Assembly: GCA_000310025.1 (NCBI GenBank)
Contig: FN649739.1
Location: 147,211 to 211,210 of the forward strand
DNA length: 64,000 bases
Direction: 5' to 3'
From: Ectocarpus siliculosus
Lineage: Eukaryota; Sar; Phaeophyceae; Ectocarpales; Ectocarpaceae
Part shown: positions 12,080-23,151 of the stretch, one piece after another
Layout: each line of letters starts with the position of its first letter
How positions within the stretch are numbered: position 1 is the stretch's first letter
Program-made: the position numbers and the translations under genes
The notes under the pieces: model-generated
Seen by the model: only the letters and a program-made list of their open reading frames with translations
What the model was told of the DNA's origin: nothing
Databases searched by the model: none

Positions 12080-13964
12080 ATGCAGCTGCTCCTGTGCCTG
12101 CTGGCCTTCTTCTTGGCGGGCCTCATCCCGTCAGCAACGGGGTTCTTGGTGGTGCCACGTTCCCCGCCAAACTTCTCTCGACAAACCTGTAGGACGGCGA
12201 CAGCATTGCATGCCCAGGAGGAGGATGCCGCAGTAACAGCGCCGCCTGGGTCGAGCGATGATGCCTGCCCGGGCTACCCCCGCTGCAGCGGCGAGTACCG
12301 AGACAGGGGATGCGATGGCACAGGAAGGTAGGCCACATGCGTGTTTATGGACGAGCCGCTTCTTTCGAGGTGACAATTCATGTGTACGTCGCACACACTG
12401 CTGCCTGCTGCGGTGTACATGTGATACATGTGGACACGCACAAGTATCATGTTGGCTCTCGGGGACGTCCTGAAATCATGCGACATTTGTTGCGCCGCAC
12501 ATGTTCAGCGCTGCGGCGAGAGTTCTCTTGAACGGGTGCAGAAGGCATGCTTACACCATGTCGGGTTCAGAGAAGGAGGCTCAAAAGAAGAGTAATAGGA
12601 CCGAGGTTTGCCAGTGTTCATCTCACCGATCCTTACGTGTATTTCTCTCTTGACCGTGAGCCCTGTGTGTCGTAAGCGTAGACATGTGACAGTAAGGAGA
12701 TCCAGCATCCATCGCGTTCAGTGTCATCACGAGGTACAAAGTCTATGTATGAGTGCACGCCGATAACTACCGTGAGTCGCTTCAACCGGAAATTCCAATG
12801 GTGGTTACACCCAGCTTCCCGGGACCTCCTCCCTGCAGAATATGCATCGTAACGCTCGTCTTGACTTCCTGGCGGGGTCATGAGCAGGTCTTCAGTTCAG
12901 CAACAACCACTTTATAATAATACCAATTGGAACAGGTTTTCGACGGTTACCCCTTTCACAGAGGGCACCACATGCTTATAATCCCAGTGCCCCCCCATCT
13001 CTCTTCCCGGGATCCCCACAAATCCTGCGCGTTTTATTGCCAGGGCCCTCCTCGCCCTCGCCCGTGATCGAAGTCCATGACAAGCGTTCCATAAATCCCG
13101 CGAGTACATACTTGTACACGGTTTTCTTTCGCCGCCACCGTGCCCGCGTTGGCAGTTGACGGATTACGTTCCACCTCGGAAGCGAAGAAAGCTTGGCACT
13201 TTCTGCAGTCCCGCTTTATGTGCGGTCATTTACCGATTGATACATTCATCGAAGCGAAAACGGAGCATGTATTTGGGTGAACCTTTGATTTCGCTTCTGC
13301 CCCGCGGTGGACTCTTGCTTGGAGCAGAATTTCGGGGGGCGTCGGGGCGCTGGTTCCGTGGCTGCCCATCAAGGCCTACCGCCCTTGCCCATCTTTCACG
13401 GAGGCCAAGTACAAGTACACGCGCCAGGGGCAGAGCTTGAATGAGGTGAGAACGCGATGTAGGGTATGCCACTCGGAAGCGCTTTAGTACGTACCTGGTA
13501 GTCGACAATGGCCACTTCGAGTTGAGATCCCCTCTGACGTCATCCGCATTTTGACGCGATGGTTTGTTCGCCCGAAGCTCACAACACCACGAAAACGCTG
13601 TCGAGCGGAGACACCAACCCTTTCGAAACCGATCCAGATCGCAAGGAATCTCCCCCTTGCCGTCAGGGCGCGAAGAGCAAGCTCGCTGCAGGACGACCAG
13701 GCAGTGGTTGCGCTACATGATCCATCTGCAACGTTTTCGATACAAGGGCCTCGATATAGCCGACACGAAGGACATGCATGGAACCATTGCAACAACTGCC
13801 GTCGTGCCGACGTCGTGAATTGTTCGGGAATGCAGGTTGTGTTTGCTCGCCGTCAGGGCACGATGGACGATATCACAATGGATGACTCGTTCGGCGCGAT
13901 GAAGGAGGACGCGGACGTACCAGCACCGGGCGGAACAAAGGAAGCCGACGACGGCAAGGACTGA
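12080..13964 (+). CDS. Small Cys-motif (DnaJ-type half zinc finger) protein with plastid-type presequence
   Basis: Three exons, 164 aa: 12080-12327, 13328-13445, 13836-13964 (stop included). Phases match (AG|A gives Arg; then phase 0), and the junctions are GT-AG. Residues 1-21 form a signal peptide ending SATG, followed by Phe22 and a basic Ser/Thr/Arg-rich stretch, the heterokont plastid presequence pattern. The mature part holds CPGYPRCSGEYRDRGCDGTG, a Cys-x5-Cys...Gly-Cys-x-Gly-x-Gly arrangement like half of a DnaJ-type zinc finger. It is followed by WLPIKAYRPCPSF and an acidic tail. I know similar Cys-rich small proteins in algae and plants but cannot name the family with certainty. It is divergent from the protease gene. 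Confidence 0.75.
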
Positions 13965-16900
13965 ACAATTTGTGGTTCAGCCACGGGACGAATAGAGAGA
14001 TAGACCAAGTCCTGTTTCACATGCCGTGCAGGAATAGAGCGCGTCACAATGAGAGACCCCGATTGGTCATGGTCGTGGTTTTCGTTCACGCGCGCCGCCA
14101 ATATGGTCAAGAGCTAATCTTGGTTGCCTTCCTTGTGTCTGATGGCGTAGATACCATTTTCGCCGGACCCTTTGCTGTACACTGGATGAGGTCAAATAGA
14201 TACGAGGCCTTGGGCGTGAGAGGCTTGAATGCGATGTTGTCGGTTTTATTCTCCCGTAAGCGGGCGAGCTACGCTCACACCAGGTCCTGTTTCTACGACC
14301 AATTCTCGGATTTTGAGACCCCTTTTTCCAGGTGACGTGTTGTGAGGCGTTGAATGCCACAACGAGTAGGTTGTCGCGCATTAGGTCAATCCAAGGATCC
14401 CTGCGACCGGAACCGGGGGGAGCCGCGGCTGTACCATGGTATGCTTGGTGGTACGCACAAGCACATATTATTCAGTACGGCTTGGCCTTCCGTACTGTGA
14501 CGGGGAAGGGGCAGAGTGCCCACACGTTTGATCTAGATAGTACACCAAGGCGTTTTAGGTAGCCTGGGCTTGTATGGCAGATAATATCAAGCGAGATGAT
14601 GGCCGTAGGTTATCTAGCCTTTTCGAAGCAACGGACCTCCAGGGGAAGAGAGAGGTCTCGGAGAGCGCAAACCTTGCGGTTCGGAGAGTAGTAGGCGCAG
14701 TGGTACCATGTTTCAAATGAGACCGCTAGAGCTAGCCAACGAATACGCGACTGCCAGAAAGAATGTTTTTGTTGTCGCATGCACTTCAATAGGCAACGCG
14801 TACTCTTTCTTACACAAGAGCGGATCGTTGGCGAGTTCTCAATCTCTGGCATTTCTGTGGTACGCGAGCCTTCCGCCCTGGCCACGGCATTTTTGCGGCT
14901 ATCTCAACACCGAGGCGCTCTGAACAATGGCGTTCGACCTCGGAACTGTTCTTTGGCGTACGGGGATGAACAGATCACCGAGTTGATGCCTCTGGATCTC
15001 ATCTGACAAGCCGATGTTGTTTTCGACATTGTGTCGAGAACCCGGGAGTGCTTGGTTGTGGGCCCCTCCAAACACTGGGTTTGTCGGACCAGACTGCACA
15101 AAGATTTGTGTCCACCCCAGGCGACAGTCACCTCCACTTCGCTTGACCCTCATGAGGATGCCCGTGCAGGATGCAGGTTCTCAGGTGTGCGGCTCTGAAG
15201 GTGTCTTGCACGATGTCTAGTCCACCCCCTGTGTGATGTGTATTGATCCTGCGTATATTCGCGACCCCACGCAGGTTGTTGGTGTCCACAGCGTACTTTC
15301 CGGCGATGCAGTAAAAGACAGACCCATGACTACAGTAGAACGCAACGTTTTCCCACCGAACTGCTACCATTCGGTACTGCACACGGAAAGAAGAAAACAC
15401 CCCGGTGTCTACCTCCTCCTGTGGGACCCTGGATGGTTGTAGATTAGTTGTACAAAAAATACACTGAAAAGTGTAGTACTCTGACACACGTGTATGGTAA
15501 ACCTCTCGCCACGAAAAATGGGGGGACTGTAGCCACGAATAAGACGAACACACAATACTCACACGGAAGGGGCTTCCTCCTGTGTTAGGCGGGCTGAAAT
15601 CCACACGGTACTCTCGCCAAGTGAGGTCGCCACCGCCCCTTCCAATCCCTCGCAACCGGAATATCCACGAACATGTCCGAGTTGACGTTTTCGTTTCCGT
15701 CGGTGGACTGCGTGCGTCCGCGAGCACAACGGATTTTATCGGCTCTCCTCTTTTCCCTATCTAGCTGCAAAAGTGGATATCGCAGCTGTTTTCCTTCGTC
15801 TAGCGGGATGGGTCCAAGGACCATGGGCTTTGCCGCCCCACGTCTCCGGCTGGTGCTGCTCCTACCGTCGTAGCAGCTGCTAGTTCCAGCGAACGTGAGG
15901 CTAGTCATGGAATTCAAGCTGCTGATTCCAATGGCTGCGACAGGCGAGAGTGAGTCTTGAGTGATGGTGCCTGCTGGCGCGGTGCTTGGCCGCCAGCATG
16001 TGGACGCCGAGCATACGCGTCCAACTGTGTGTGGGCTGCTGGCCGAGCCGATTCCAGCGAACCCCAGGCGGTTGGAGCCAGTCCCCTGCTTCGAGGACGT
16101 TGGTATCGGCACAGCAGATGCAGCGAATGTATGACCAATCCTATATTTGCCAACTTGAGAGGCACGCCACCTGGACATGCAAATCATGACACGTGACCAT
16201 TCAATCTTTCCGCTGTGTGTGCATGGCCTCAAAGCCTTGCGCTTTCATTGTACACTTGCTGATGATCGCCCCGCCCTCTCCCCTTGGCCTAGTGATTTCC
16301 GACAGTGCGTCACCTCGCTAGTACTCGGTCTGGACATCCGAGAGTAGCTCCTGTCCGCCTCATCAAGTCCGTCGCCGTTCAAGATACCAATGGGTGTGCG
16401 TCGCCACCACCTCCTCTTCATAACTGACGCCGAGAACAGGTGCAAGCACACGCCGAAAGTGTTAGGCACATACACCTGGTGCAGGATTATTCCCACGTAG
16501 ATACTCCTGAAGGGCAAGCCCAAAGCAAGAGGCAGGGGTGTAGCGTCGAGGCGGACGAGAACGACAGTACGATGTAGCGACGACCATAGGAGTCTCAAAG
16601 AGGAATGAAAAGTAAATGCCGTCGTAGTTGTTGCATGGTGGGGTGAACGTACCTTTTCTGTGGTGAAGTACCTTGCAGTTATAGTCTACTGGCGGTGGTG
16701 TTGTCCCGTAATTGCATTGTTCGGCGGTAGATATAAGCACCCTGAACGTTGGGTTGACTCGAGCGTCAGATCCCCGTCAAAACATGTTGTCCACAAACGA
16801 ACAGCCGTCACCCATCACATGCAAGTGGACCACAATAACAGGAGACACACCTACCGTCATAATTCTCCCAACGGGCCTCCACTTTGGCGAGGTGCAGCTC

Positions 16901-17585
16901 TCTCTTGCGCAAAGCGTCTCGTAGTCCCTCGGCCGTGTTGCGGATAACCTTCGAATTGACAGCCGAGTTCTCAGGGCGTTTGGAACATGTCTGCTCCAGG
17001 CACTCAGAGGGGAGGTTATCCTACTTGGAAACTACGAACAGGTATTTATCATCTCGAGAGCATATCAATACGAATAACCTCCGGTGAATTTCCAGGCGCG
17101 GCAAATCAGAACTGCTTTTTCAAAAGGAGAGTGGCATGCCCGAACAAGGCCAGTTGCTTCAGACATTTGTACCTCCCTCGCCGAAGCCCCTTGTTGAGGC
17201 TGACCGCTCCTCGCGGCCGCCATCGTGGTTCGCCCGCTTGAACTTGACCAGGCAACAAAGTCATCACCGTTGCCGGACGGTGCGGTCTGCCCGGGCGCTC
17301 CACGTCGCTGGTGGCCTTCACTCGAACCAATGAATGCGGACAAACAGGGTCATATTTTTCTTGCCTTTCAGAGGGGGATAGCAGCTAACACTCGCAGTAG
17401 GGACCAAAGCACGGCGTGCCACGCCCGGTGGGGCACCACGCCTGACGGGAGCAGTTGGACGGCAGCAAATCTCCTATAATAGATGTCGCCCACAACAGTT
17501 TCATGGTTCTCGCGCAACACTCTCGCACCTTTCGAGCTGTTTCCAGTCGCGGAAGCAACAGCGGCCGCCGATCGAAAATGACCAC
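13965..17585. other. No confirmed gene; possible C-terminal exons of the EF-hand-like gene
   Basis: Several minus-strand frames have protein-like stretches, for example KQLRYPLLQLDREKRRADKI near 15.75 kb and REVQMSEATGLVRACHS near 17.15 kb. I could not connect any of them by phase and splice sites to the exons upstream at 17.6-20.3 kb. Nothing is supportable on the plus strand. Confidence 0.35.
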
Positions 17586-20288
17586 CTTGACGAGCGGACG
17601 TTGTGCGTGGCCGGCATCTCGCTGTAGGTCTTCCTTTCTCCCGTGTTGCGACCGGCGCCGTCGACGAACCGCTTCCCAATCGTGGCTGTGACTCCCGCGG
17701 GAAGGCTTGCTCTTGCTGCCCGGTGCTGGTGGATTTTTGTTCGGTGTAGTGTATTGGTCCCCCTGCGGCTGAGGCAGCGCTGTGGACCTCGTTACGCTCC
17801 TGAGCCAGCACGATACCCTCCAATACGGCGTCGTACCGCTTTCGTTCTTCCGCTGAAATCGTCCGGGCTGGGACCACACCTGTTGACGGAGGCAAGCAGC
17901 ATCGGTGATTGGACCGAAAATCGGTTTGGAAGCACTGACGCGGAACACTGAGCTACAGTAGTGCCGCAGGCGATCGTGCACACTATGCTTTGCGTCGCGA
18001 TGCGTTTCGCTGAAAGGTTTAGGATAGTCGTTGCTCCGCGTCGTGCTGATGAACAGTTGTTGTGAGAATGCCAGCAACAGCACTACAGAAGGTGTATCGG
18101 AATGGTTCCCGACAGATGCCGTATTCCGTACCGTTGCTGGCTGTGGATCCACCTGATGGCCTTCCCGAGCCACCGCTACCATCACCATCCCCGCCGCTGA
18201 CAGGCACAGAGTATAACTGCCCACATGATGCACCCATGCCATCGTTATGCTTCGTGCTGGCGCGAATCGCGCAGCCCGCTCCGGTAGCAGCGAGTCTGGG
18301 TGTCCGGGCAGAGGGTGCCAAGTTTCTGGCTGTGTCGATGGAGGAATCACTCTCGGGGAACTGGCAGCAACCCATTTCAGGCTGTCCTTTATTCTCACTG
18401 TCTGGCATCCAGAGCGAAGCCGTGCCAGGGGTCGGGAATTTCTCCGCGACCGCGGCCATGAGAACCTGATGCGAAGAACAACCGAGCGTGTTCAGGTCTA
18501 GGTTGGCATCGGGAAGCGTACGCAGGCTTTTAGAACTTGACGTACAAAGCATAGACTACTCCAGGCCGGATTGATACCCTCAGATGTCCTTGTTACTGCT
18601 ATGCTGTCGAATGTTGCCCACCTTCCTGCGATATGCAGCGAGCCGGGTGATAAAAGCCGGCGCGCCTGAAACAAAGCCGGTGTCTGCTGCAGCAGCAGCC
18701 GTCTGCAGGGGCGTATCTCCGCCCCCTGCATCGCCCAACGGGAGGGATGGAAGGCAGGGAACAACCAGGCCATGATCTCAGAACCATTTCTTGCGTTTTT
18801 ATATGCGGGTTTGTGTATGTAGACACATCTTCCCCTGCACGGTCAACATTCCGTGGGTCGGTGGTTAAACGTCTCACATCAATCTATACATGAAGAACAT
18901 TGCGATGACGTATTTGTGGCTTAGTTTTGGGATCGGTGTCCTGTTCCGGTGCTGACCATTCCATCATTGATTTCAGCCTACCCCCCTAGCACCTTGAGCA
19001 ATACCGGACCGTTCGTTAGAATCGTGCGGCGACACGCTAACGCCCTGGCCAGGTTCGCGTTCAGCAAACTTGCTTGGCGACAGCTGGAGGCATTTCATGT
19101 TTGCTCAAGAGTACGTGATGAGGATGGAGAGTTCGTTGACGATTGTGACACAGAATCTGGAGGTCTTTTCGCTAAAGACGTTCCTGCAGCCCGGGTGACT
19201 TGGAACATATGCATACCAGAGACCGGTCGCACGACAACCAGAACACGGAAAGGGTGCCTTCTACACCTACCTCCAAGTCCGAACCCCCACCAGTCTCCTT
19301 CTCCACGCAACAATCGAAACAATCCTTCCTTCTCGAGGTCGCTCGAGCAGCACGCCAGGAGAGCCGCGGTGAAGCTCTTGACGGAACACAGAAGACCGTT
19401 CGTATCCCGGGCTTCGGCGAAGACGATTCTCTGCACCTGCTTTGTTTGAGAATATTGACGGCATGATATGGGGCAACGAACGTGATATTAGCAACACTTT
19501 ACCGTATTGACCCGGATTTGAGAAGTGGGCGTTTGAGTAGTGGGCCCCTTTGAGTCGAGCGTCCACGCGTGTCGTTCGGGAGTCGACTCACACATTGTCT
19601 CCACGATTACGTTGTGCGGTCATGCTTGCCTACATGTACTTCACTATGCGAAGGTGTACCGATTCTGGTAAAAGTCAATCGACGGATACCCTGCGAATCG
19701 GGTCCTCCTTAACACTCTCCACCCACAGAATTTACCCTCAACTGGGAACCTCTTGTGGCCAGGACGGGTAATTCGATGGAAGTGTCACAAGGTTGAGGTG
19801 TTCTCAGGACTGACACACATTGTGTCCATGGGAAAAGGTCCAAGTCAGGAGAAAAAACGTGCACCCAAGGAGATTCGAACCAGTATCCAGCTGACGCCAT
19901 AAGCGAAGGTGTACCGATTCTGGTAAAAGTCAATCGACGGATACCCTGCGAATCGGGTCCTCCTTAACAACTACGCTCGAACACCGTTCTACGGTCGATC
20001 GGGAAGTAGTGATGCCATCTCCACTTAAAAGACAGGGATTGAAACTTTGGCTAACCCTCTCTCTCTCTGGGTAATGTTGCCGTCCTTGCTGTAAGTTAGT
20101 ACGGTGTCGATGCACCTGCTTGTAATCGTAGTTTAGCCCGAGCGTGACGACCGCGTCAACAACCTCAGTGCCGGATACCCCTTCTGAACCTTTCCGAGCG
20201 GCCTCGAACCAGTCGCGTAGTGCCTGTTTCACCGCCACCTGCATCTTCGCACTTGATCGACCAACAAGGGTCCGGTTGAAAGTTGCGG
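17586..20288 (-). CDS. EF-hand-like protein, internal exons (partial model)
   Basis: Five minus-strand exons link with matching phase: 20288-20116, 19436-19271, 18725-18622, 18465-18153, 17879-17586. The first two together read ALRDWFEAARKGSEGVSGTE, then VVDAVVTLGLNYDYKQ, then VQRIVFAEARDTNGLLCSVK. The spacing is that of an EF-hand pair (helix, Gly-containing loop, helix, then a second loop). However, the first loop lacks the usual Asp at position 1, and both loops look degenerate. Downstream exons are Ser/Gly/Ala-rich and then give ISAEERKRYDAVLEGIVLAQ, a likely helix. The 5' end (phase 1 entry) and 3' end (phase 1 exit) are unresolved. Calcium binding is doubtful. Confidence 0.55.
19648..19969 (+). 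repeat. 67-bp direct repeat pair
   Basis: An apparently identical 67-bp segment (starts GCGAAGGTGTACCGATTCTG, ends GGGTCCTCCTTAACA) occurs at 19648-19714 and 19903-19969. The spacing is 255 bp, within an intron of the EF-hand-like gene. The interval holds a tRNA-like B-box (GGTTCGAATCT on the minus strand, about 19872-19882). Confidence 0.9.
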
Positions 20289-23151
20289 CTTGAGTTGTTT
20301 AGACCACATGGGTTTGCTCTTCTCCGACCCGTTTACCGTGGCGCCAAGTTGCAAGAAGCTTTTGAACCCTCCTACACGCTTTTCACAAGTTGCCGGGCAG
20401 AGATCATGATCTGCTCCGGATCGTGGTACTTGGCATTTCCAACCAAACCGATATCGTTCCGTCGTACAGCAGTAGGCCATGCATCTTCAGACAACACGTA
20501 GTACGCTGACCTTCTGGAGTTCCGCCCGGCCCATTTGTTTGTGTCAGCCACACGCTTCTTTTCTTTCAAGCGGCCCACCCTGTGGCGCAGCGCCTGCCTA
20601 CTTTGTTGAAAACCACGAGCAAGCAGCGGTGCCGTTCGCTCTCCTTCAGTGGAATCACCAGAGCCAAACAATGTTCCGTTTTGTGTGTATTCCACAAGTA
20701 CTGATACACGCTACGTATTCACGGCAGTGGTGCAAAGGCCCAACTACAGGCTACCACCGTGTGGGACACACCCAAACCTTTCGCATGGCTATCCCTCGAG
20801 GATCCGCCCCTTCAAGTGACTTTCGTCTATGTTATTCCTCCGGGGGGGGGCTGACATTCTTTCATTCTCCGCTCAGTTATTGTGGCACCACCGCAGATGC
20901 TGAAATTTGGTTTGTCGCGCATGCCACTGCTGAGCGTATCACTGTGGTCATCGTTCTGCAGTACTGAAGATTTCCGACGTAATGGAAAGTGGGACATCAA
21001 GAAACTGACTGCAGTACACACATTTACCGCAGTACTCTGATGACACGATCATGACCTACAGTATCGACACACTTACTTGGCCCTCTCGACTCGATGCCAT
21101 TCGATAGCACAACAGGACTCTGATTCCGTTGCAGGTCGATCCTGCTGGCTATTGTCCGTCATGATCAATCCCTGGGAACGAACCGGCAGACTGCGCAGAG
21201 CTTCGCTATGGACGAAATTGTGGACGAACTGGGAAGGTGCTTCCCTGGTACTGTAGCCTCTCTGCCTTCCTCCTGCCTTCCTCCTGTCTTCTGTCGTCGC
21301 GCGCTGCCATTCGCACCCTGTTCCTAGAAAATACTTCTGAATACATGAGTACAGTCACAAAGAGACGTTCCGGTCGATACATACCCCGAACAGGGCGCCG
21401 TTCGGGTTCGGAACTGTCCGCACGACGCAATCGGCAATCAATGAAACCGTCATTACGACCACGGACGGGAACAACACCCGAAGACGAACCGGAACATTTT
21501 TTATTCCTCCGCTTTATTATCCCTCCGCTTATATGTGAAGGCGCGGTATGCCGTGTGCCTTGTACACAAGGGCAACGTGACGCGCTGCTGCTCCCTCGCT
21601 CACCCTTGGGAAACCTGTAGCCACTCTTGCCAGCAAGCGAAAGTCGGGGGAAATATCAGCCATGCCGGTCCGACCCCGAACGGACACATCGCCCGAACGT
21701 TCCAAGTCACAGGGGATCTCCTTTCTCAAGCCAGATACTTTTCCAGGCCTACGGCAGAACAACGTGTTGGGTGAGAAGCGATATCTAGCGTGCGCTGCAA
21801 TTCGATCTGCTGTGGAACGTCAGACTACATATTTCGGCAAAGTGTATGGACGCACCAACCCGGCGACACATGAGATCAACTGCACATTATTTTTTTTTAT
21901 CTCCGCTGTCAAATGTGCTGCGTTCCTAGATAAGTTTCATCCGTTGCCTTTCTCTCGGTAGCCTTGATTCCGTGTATGGAACCCCTAGAAAACGCTTTCT
22001 AAACTTGGTGGGCATGGTGCAACAAAAGAAATCAATTGGACGAACGGTGCCAAAACCCAAACTCAGGTCCTATCCTCAGCAGCAGCTGGCATGTAAGCGA
22101 TATTAAAGTCCCGGCGTGGGCACTAGGATAAGAGAACGATTAGATTACTTCACTCTAAAATCCCTATCGGCAGCTAAATAGTGCCCTCAATGATCAACAA
22201 GAGTATGAGAAGACTGTTGACATTGTAGGGGTTTCAGAGTGGGGACAATCGAGGGAACACTTGATGCGGGATTTTTGTACGAAAGGAGATGTACGTCGCA
22301 CAGTAGTGATGTAAACATCTTATTATCCACCTTGTTCGCTGAAACATCCGTTTCCTATCTCGATCAACGCGTCCTCCCTACTCGTCAGACAGATAGATAT
22401 CGTCACGCACACACCCGAAACAATGCTAAAGATAACAATATGTGGCCCAAGGTGCATCTCCCATCACTTGGGGAAAAGCACATTCAGTATGAATTCCTCG
22501 CGTAGAATTCCAGGTCTAGAAGCACGAAACCAAACAGGGTACGTAGGGAACCAACCTACTGTAGAACACATAAAAGCTTCCCAAAAGAGCCTATTGTTCG
22601 GTTTCTGAGTCTCGAAAAAAGAGAGCTCGGGCCCACCAATACAACAAACTCGACCAACTGTTATCGGATTCTTCGAGTCGAGAATGACACGTTGAGTTTC
22701 GCAATCCGTGCTCCCTGATACGTGTGTCCCGCCGACAAACCTAACTCTTTCACTACACGACGCGCGTCATGTACACCGGGAATTCATTCCATGGGAAAAA
22801 CTCAGTCCAAAGTGGCCAGTCCCATACTACAAAGGTGGAACGAATATGGTTTCTTCGTAGCGGAAACTTACCGTTGGACTGGAAACCAAAGAAACTGCAA
22901 CATTGATCATGCAGCAAGGCGGCGAAATGCCCCGTATACTCTTCATTGGCTACAATTACCCCCACAGTATGCCTTCTTGCAGGGACATCGAACACGAACA
23001 TACATCCTGCAACAGCTTCGGCGATCAACGAGGGTGCGGGTGGCGAAGACGTGGTACTGATAATATGGCGAGCAGGAAAAATACGTAGGTCAATGATAAC
23101 GACTCCAGTTCCTGAACAAATACCCTTGCTCGTGCTCATCTTCTGCGGCAG
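20289..23151. other. Unresolved region with isolated exon-like segments
   Basis: Minus-strand segment 21748-21604 has a good acceptor and donor (AGG|GTGAGC) and an open frame (DVSVRGRTGMADISPDFRLL). Another open minus frame at about 20600-20375 reads SAYYVLSEDAWPTAVRRNDI. Neither can be joined to the EF-hand-like exons in phase. They may be further upstream exons or decayed coding sequence. A possible first exon of the AXDND1-like gene (ATG at 23064, donor GTAGGT) does not match phase either. Confidence 0.3.

Noticed and set aside
15585..16232. 215-codon minus-strand ORF
   Set aside because: Part of it looks protein-like (LLQLDREKRRADKI) but no splice or phase link to the upstream gene could be made, so it is not annotated as CDS.
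17385..18398. 337-codon open minus-strand frame
   Set aside because: It overlaps two phase-linked exons of the EF-hand-like gene in a different frame and crosses their intron; composition is not protein-like over its length.
19858..19900. tRNA gene suggested by a B-box-like GGTTCGAATCT
   Set aside because: The flanks do not fold into T-arm, anticodon and acceptor stems; only the box is present.
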